A DNA stretch of 5,647 nucleotides, from positions 1 to 5,647 of the forward strand of contig USNA01000078.1 in assembly GCA_900555955.1 (NCBI GenBank), in the 5' to 3' direction. Source of the DNA: an uncultured Collinsella sp. GTDB lineage: Bacteria; Actinomycetota; Coriobacteriia; Coriobacteriales; Coriobacteriaceae. Numbering within the stretch: position 1 is the stretch's first letter; each line of letters opens with the position of its first letter. This document shows, piece by piece, positions 4,314 through 5,647 of this stretch. The translations under genes were made by a program, and so were the position numbers. The notes below the pieces were generated by a model. That model made no database searches. It was not told where the DNA came from and worked only from the letters and a program-made list of their open reading frames with translations.

Positions 4314-5647
4314 TAGGCCCGCGGTACGATCGGGCGGTTAACTTTGGCTAGCATATCAGAAGCGCACGAATCGAGTGCCCAGCTCCGAAAAGCCGTGAAC
4401 TCCATGCGCGAGCGCAAGCCCTCCAAATAGCGAATTGACCTGCTTAATTGCACGCGACCGGGGTTTTCCGCCATCGCGATGCGACGCGTATCGTCAAACC
4501 CCGAAACGCGGCAGAAACCGAGTTCTTCGAAGATTCCCAGGCCGCTTTCCACCGAGCGCTCGTCGACCGGCGTGCGGGCATCGATGGCAAGACACATCTG
4601 CGCAATGTCGATATCGCTCGCGCAGAATGAATCGTCCCCCGTCTTGCCACGGTTGGAGCGCCACATGGTCTGCAGCGCTCGATAGAGAGTGACAAGCTCA
4701 TCGCGCTCGGGCGCGTAACAATCGAGCAGGCGCTCATTAATACGAGCGTCACGCGACGAATAGAGCAGGTGAATCACGGCGGGCTGTCCATCGCGGCCGG
4801 CACGGCCACTCATCTGGTTAAACTCAATCGCACCAAACGGCATGTGGTAGAGCACGACATGACGGATATCGGGCAGGTTGACGCCCTCACCGAAGGCAGA
4901 GGTCGAAACGATGCAACTGAGGCTTCCGTCGCGAAACGCTTCCTCGACACGGCGGCGATCGGAGCGCGCAAGCCCGGCGTTATAGAACGCAATATGGGTC
5001 GCGCAGTCGGGCACGCGTTTGCGCAACGTCTTGGCAAGCGCCACGGACTGGTCGCGCGAGTTGACGTAGATGACGGTCTTCTCCCCCGTCGCCACGATTG
5101 ACACCAGGCGATTTTCGCGGCTCGCAAGGTCACGGTCGTCCTCGAGTTGCAGGTTCTCGCGAACGGTCTCGTCGACCACCGTCCTGGTAATCGGCAATAC
5201 ACGAGCAAGCTCCGCCACGACCGGGGCCGTCGCGGTAGCCGTTGCCGCCATGACAACGGGGTCGCCCAGGGCTTTGAGAATATCGGGCATGTCGAGGTAG
5301 GCGCTCCGGTCGCCGCCTTTGGCAAGACCGGCATGGTGTGCCTCATCGATAACGACAAAGCCAATACGTCCAGAACGTGCAAAGCGATCGCGATGGATAG
5401 ACAGGAACTCCGGCGTCGTGAGAACGATGCCGGTGCGGCCCGAAGCCAGGCCGGCAAACACGTCATCGCGCGCTGCCTCCACGGTCTCGCCGGTCAGCAC
5501 GCCTACGCCAATGCCGAGCGCGGCCATCGTCGACGAGAGGTGATAGGCCTGGTCGGCAACGAGCGCGCGCAGCGGATAGACAAAGATACTCGCACGCCCG
5601 CGAAGAACCGCCTCGCGCGCGGCATGCACATGGAAGATAAGAGACTT
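4313..5647 (-). CDS. RecQ-like superfamily 2 DNA helicase, C-terminal part (5' end beyond the window); possible RecJ-helicase fusion
   Basis: The frame is open to the right edge. The first visible codons read KSLIFH, the end of a Walker A motif, so the true N terminus is outside; a GTG at 5629 is not a real start. In order of visible residues, the ATP-dependent helicase core has motif Ia YPLRAL (24-29), TTPEFL (77-82), DEAH (101-104), ATATA (135-139), IYVNSR (193-198), motif V AFGEGVNLPD (251-260) and motif VI QMSGRAGRDG (278-287). Motifs V and VI resemble RecQ. After the core comes a tail of about 140 residues, LYRALQTMWRSNR onward, with GIFEELGFCRV (371-381) and VQLSRSIRYLEG (399-410). That pattern recalls the C-terminal domain of Firmicutes RecJ exonucleases. 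Because recJ often lies upstream of relA, this may be the helicase half of a RecJ fusion, probably in recombination or repair. Helicase identity is firm; the fusion is inference. Confidence 0.85.
   Translation of the reverse strand, partial: KSLIFHVHAAREAVLRGRASIFVYPLRALVADQAYHLSSTMAALGIGVGVLTGETVEAARDDVFAGLASGRTGIVLTTPEFLSIHRDRFARSGRIGFVVIDEAHHAGLAKGGDRSAYLDMPDILKALGDPVVMAATATATAPVVAELARVLPITRTVVDETVRENLQLEDDRDLASRENRLVSIVATGEKTVIYVNSRDQSVALAKTLRKRVPDCATHIAFYNAGLARSDRRRVEEAFRDGSLSCIVSTSAFGEGVNLPDIRHVVLYHMPFGAIEFNQMSGRAGRDGQPAVIHLLYSSRDARINERLLDCYAPERDELVTLYRALQTMWRSNRGKTGDDSFCASDIDIAQMCLAIDARTPVDERSVESGLGIFEELGFCRVSGFDDTRRIAMAENPGRVQLSRSIRYLEGLRSRMEFTAFRSWALDSCASDMLAKVNRPIVPRA

Noticed and set aside
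5627..5629. GTG as a start for the helicase.
   Set aside because: The frame is open to the window edge and the codons before the GTG (KSLIFH) complete a Walker A motif, so the gene begins outside.

Overview
All four genes in this window lie on the minus strand, so they are transcribed from right to left. The DNA is GC-rich. The protein types and local gene order suggest a Gram-positive anaerobe. The actinobacterial class Coriobacteriia (for example Collinsella) fits best, because it combines high GC, strong AGGAGG ribosome sites and a Firmicutes-like relA neighbourhood. That placement rests on recall of family sequences, not on a search.

Reading in the direction of transcription, the window opens inside a RecQ-like superfamily 2 DNA helicase (right edge to 4313) whose 5' end is cut off within the Walker A motif. 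Only 15 bases separate its stop from the start of a full-length bifunctional (p)ppGpp synthetase/hydrolase of the Rel/RelA/SpoT family (4297-1937). The ribosome site of rel overlaps the helicase stop, which points to translational coupling. After an 84-base gap holding a perfect 12-bp stem-loop comes a glyoxalase II-like metallo-beta-lactamase-fold hydrolase (1852-1169). These three genes look like one transcription unit. They resemble a shortened form of the recJ-apt-relA-dtd-MBL order common in Firmicutes, with apt and dtd absent between the genes seen here. The last gene, a class II fructose-bisphosphate aldolase (973-107), follows a 195-base gap that contains a plausible promoter of its own. 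It has strongly biased codons, as expected for a highly expressed glycolytic gene.

The gene content is ordinary core metabolism, stringent response and DNA repair. No defence system, mobile element, CRISPR array, tRNA or rRNA is visible. The parts that stand out are non-coding. A 76-base extended imperfect hairpin lies directly downstream of the aldolase (1-76) and runs to the window edge. A second inverted-repeat region lies upstream of the aldolase (1063-1138), and one of its arms resembles an arm of the first. The helicase also has a C-terminal tail that looks to me like the C-terminal domain of Firmicutes RecJ, so the truncated gene may be a RecJ-helicase fusion.
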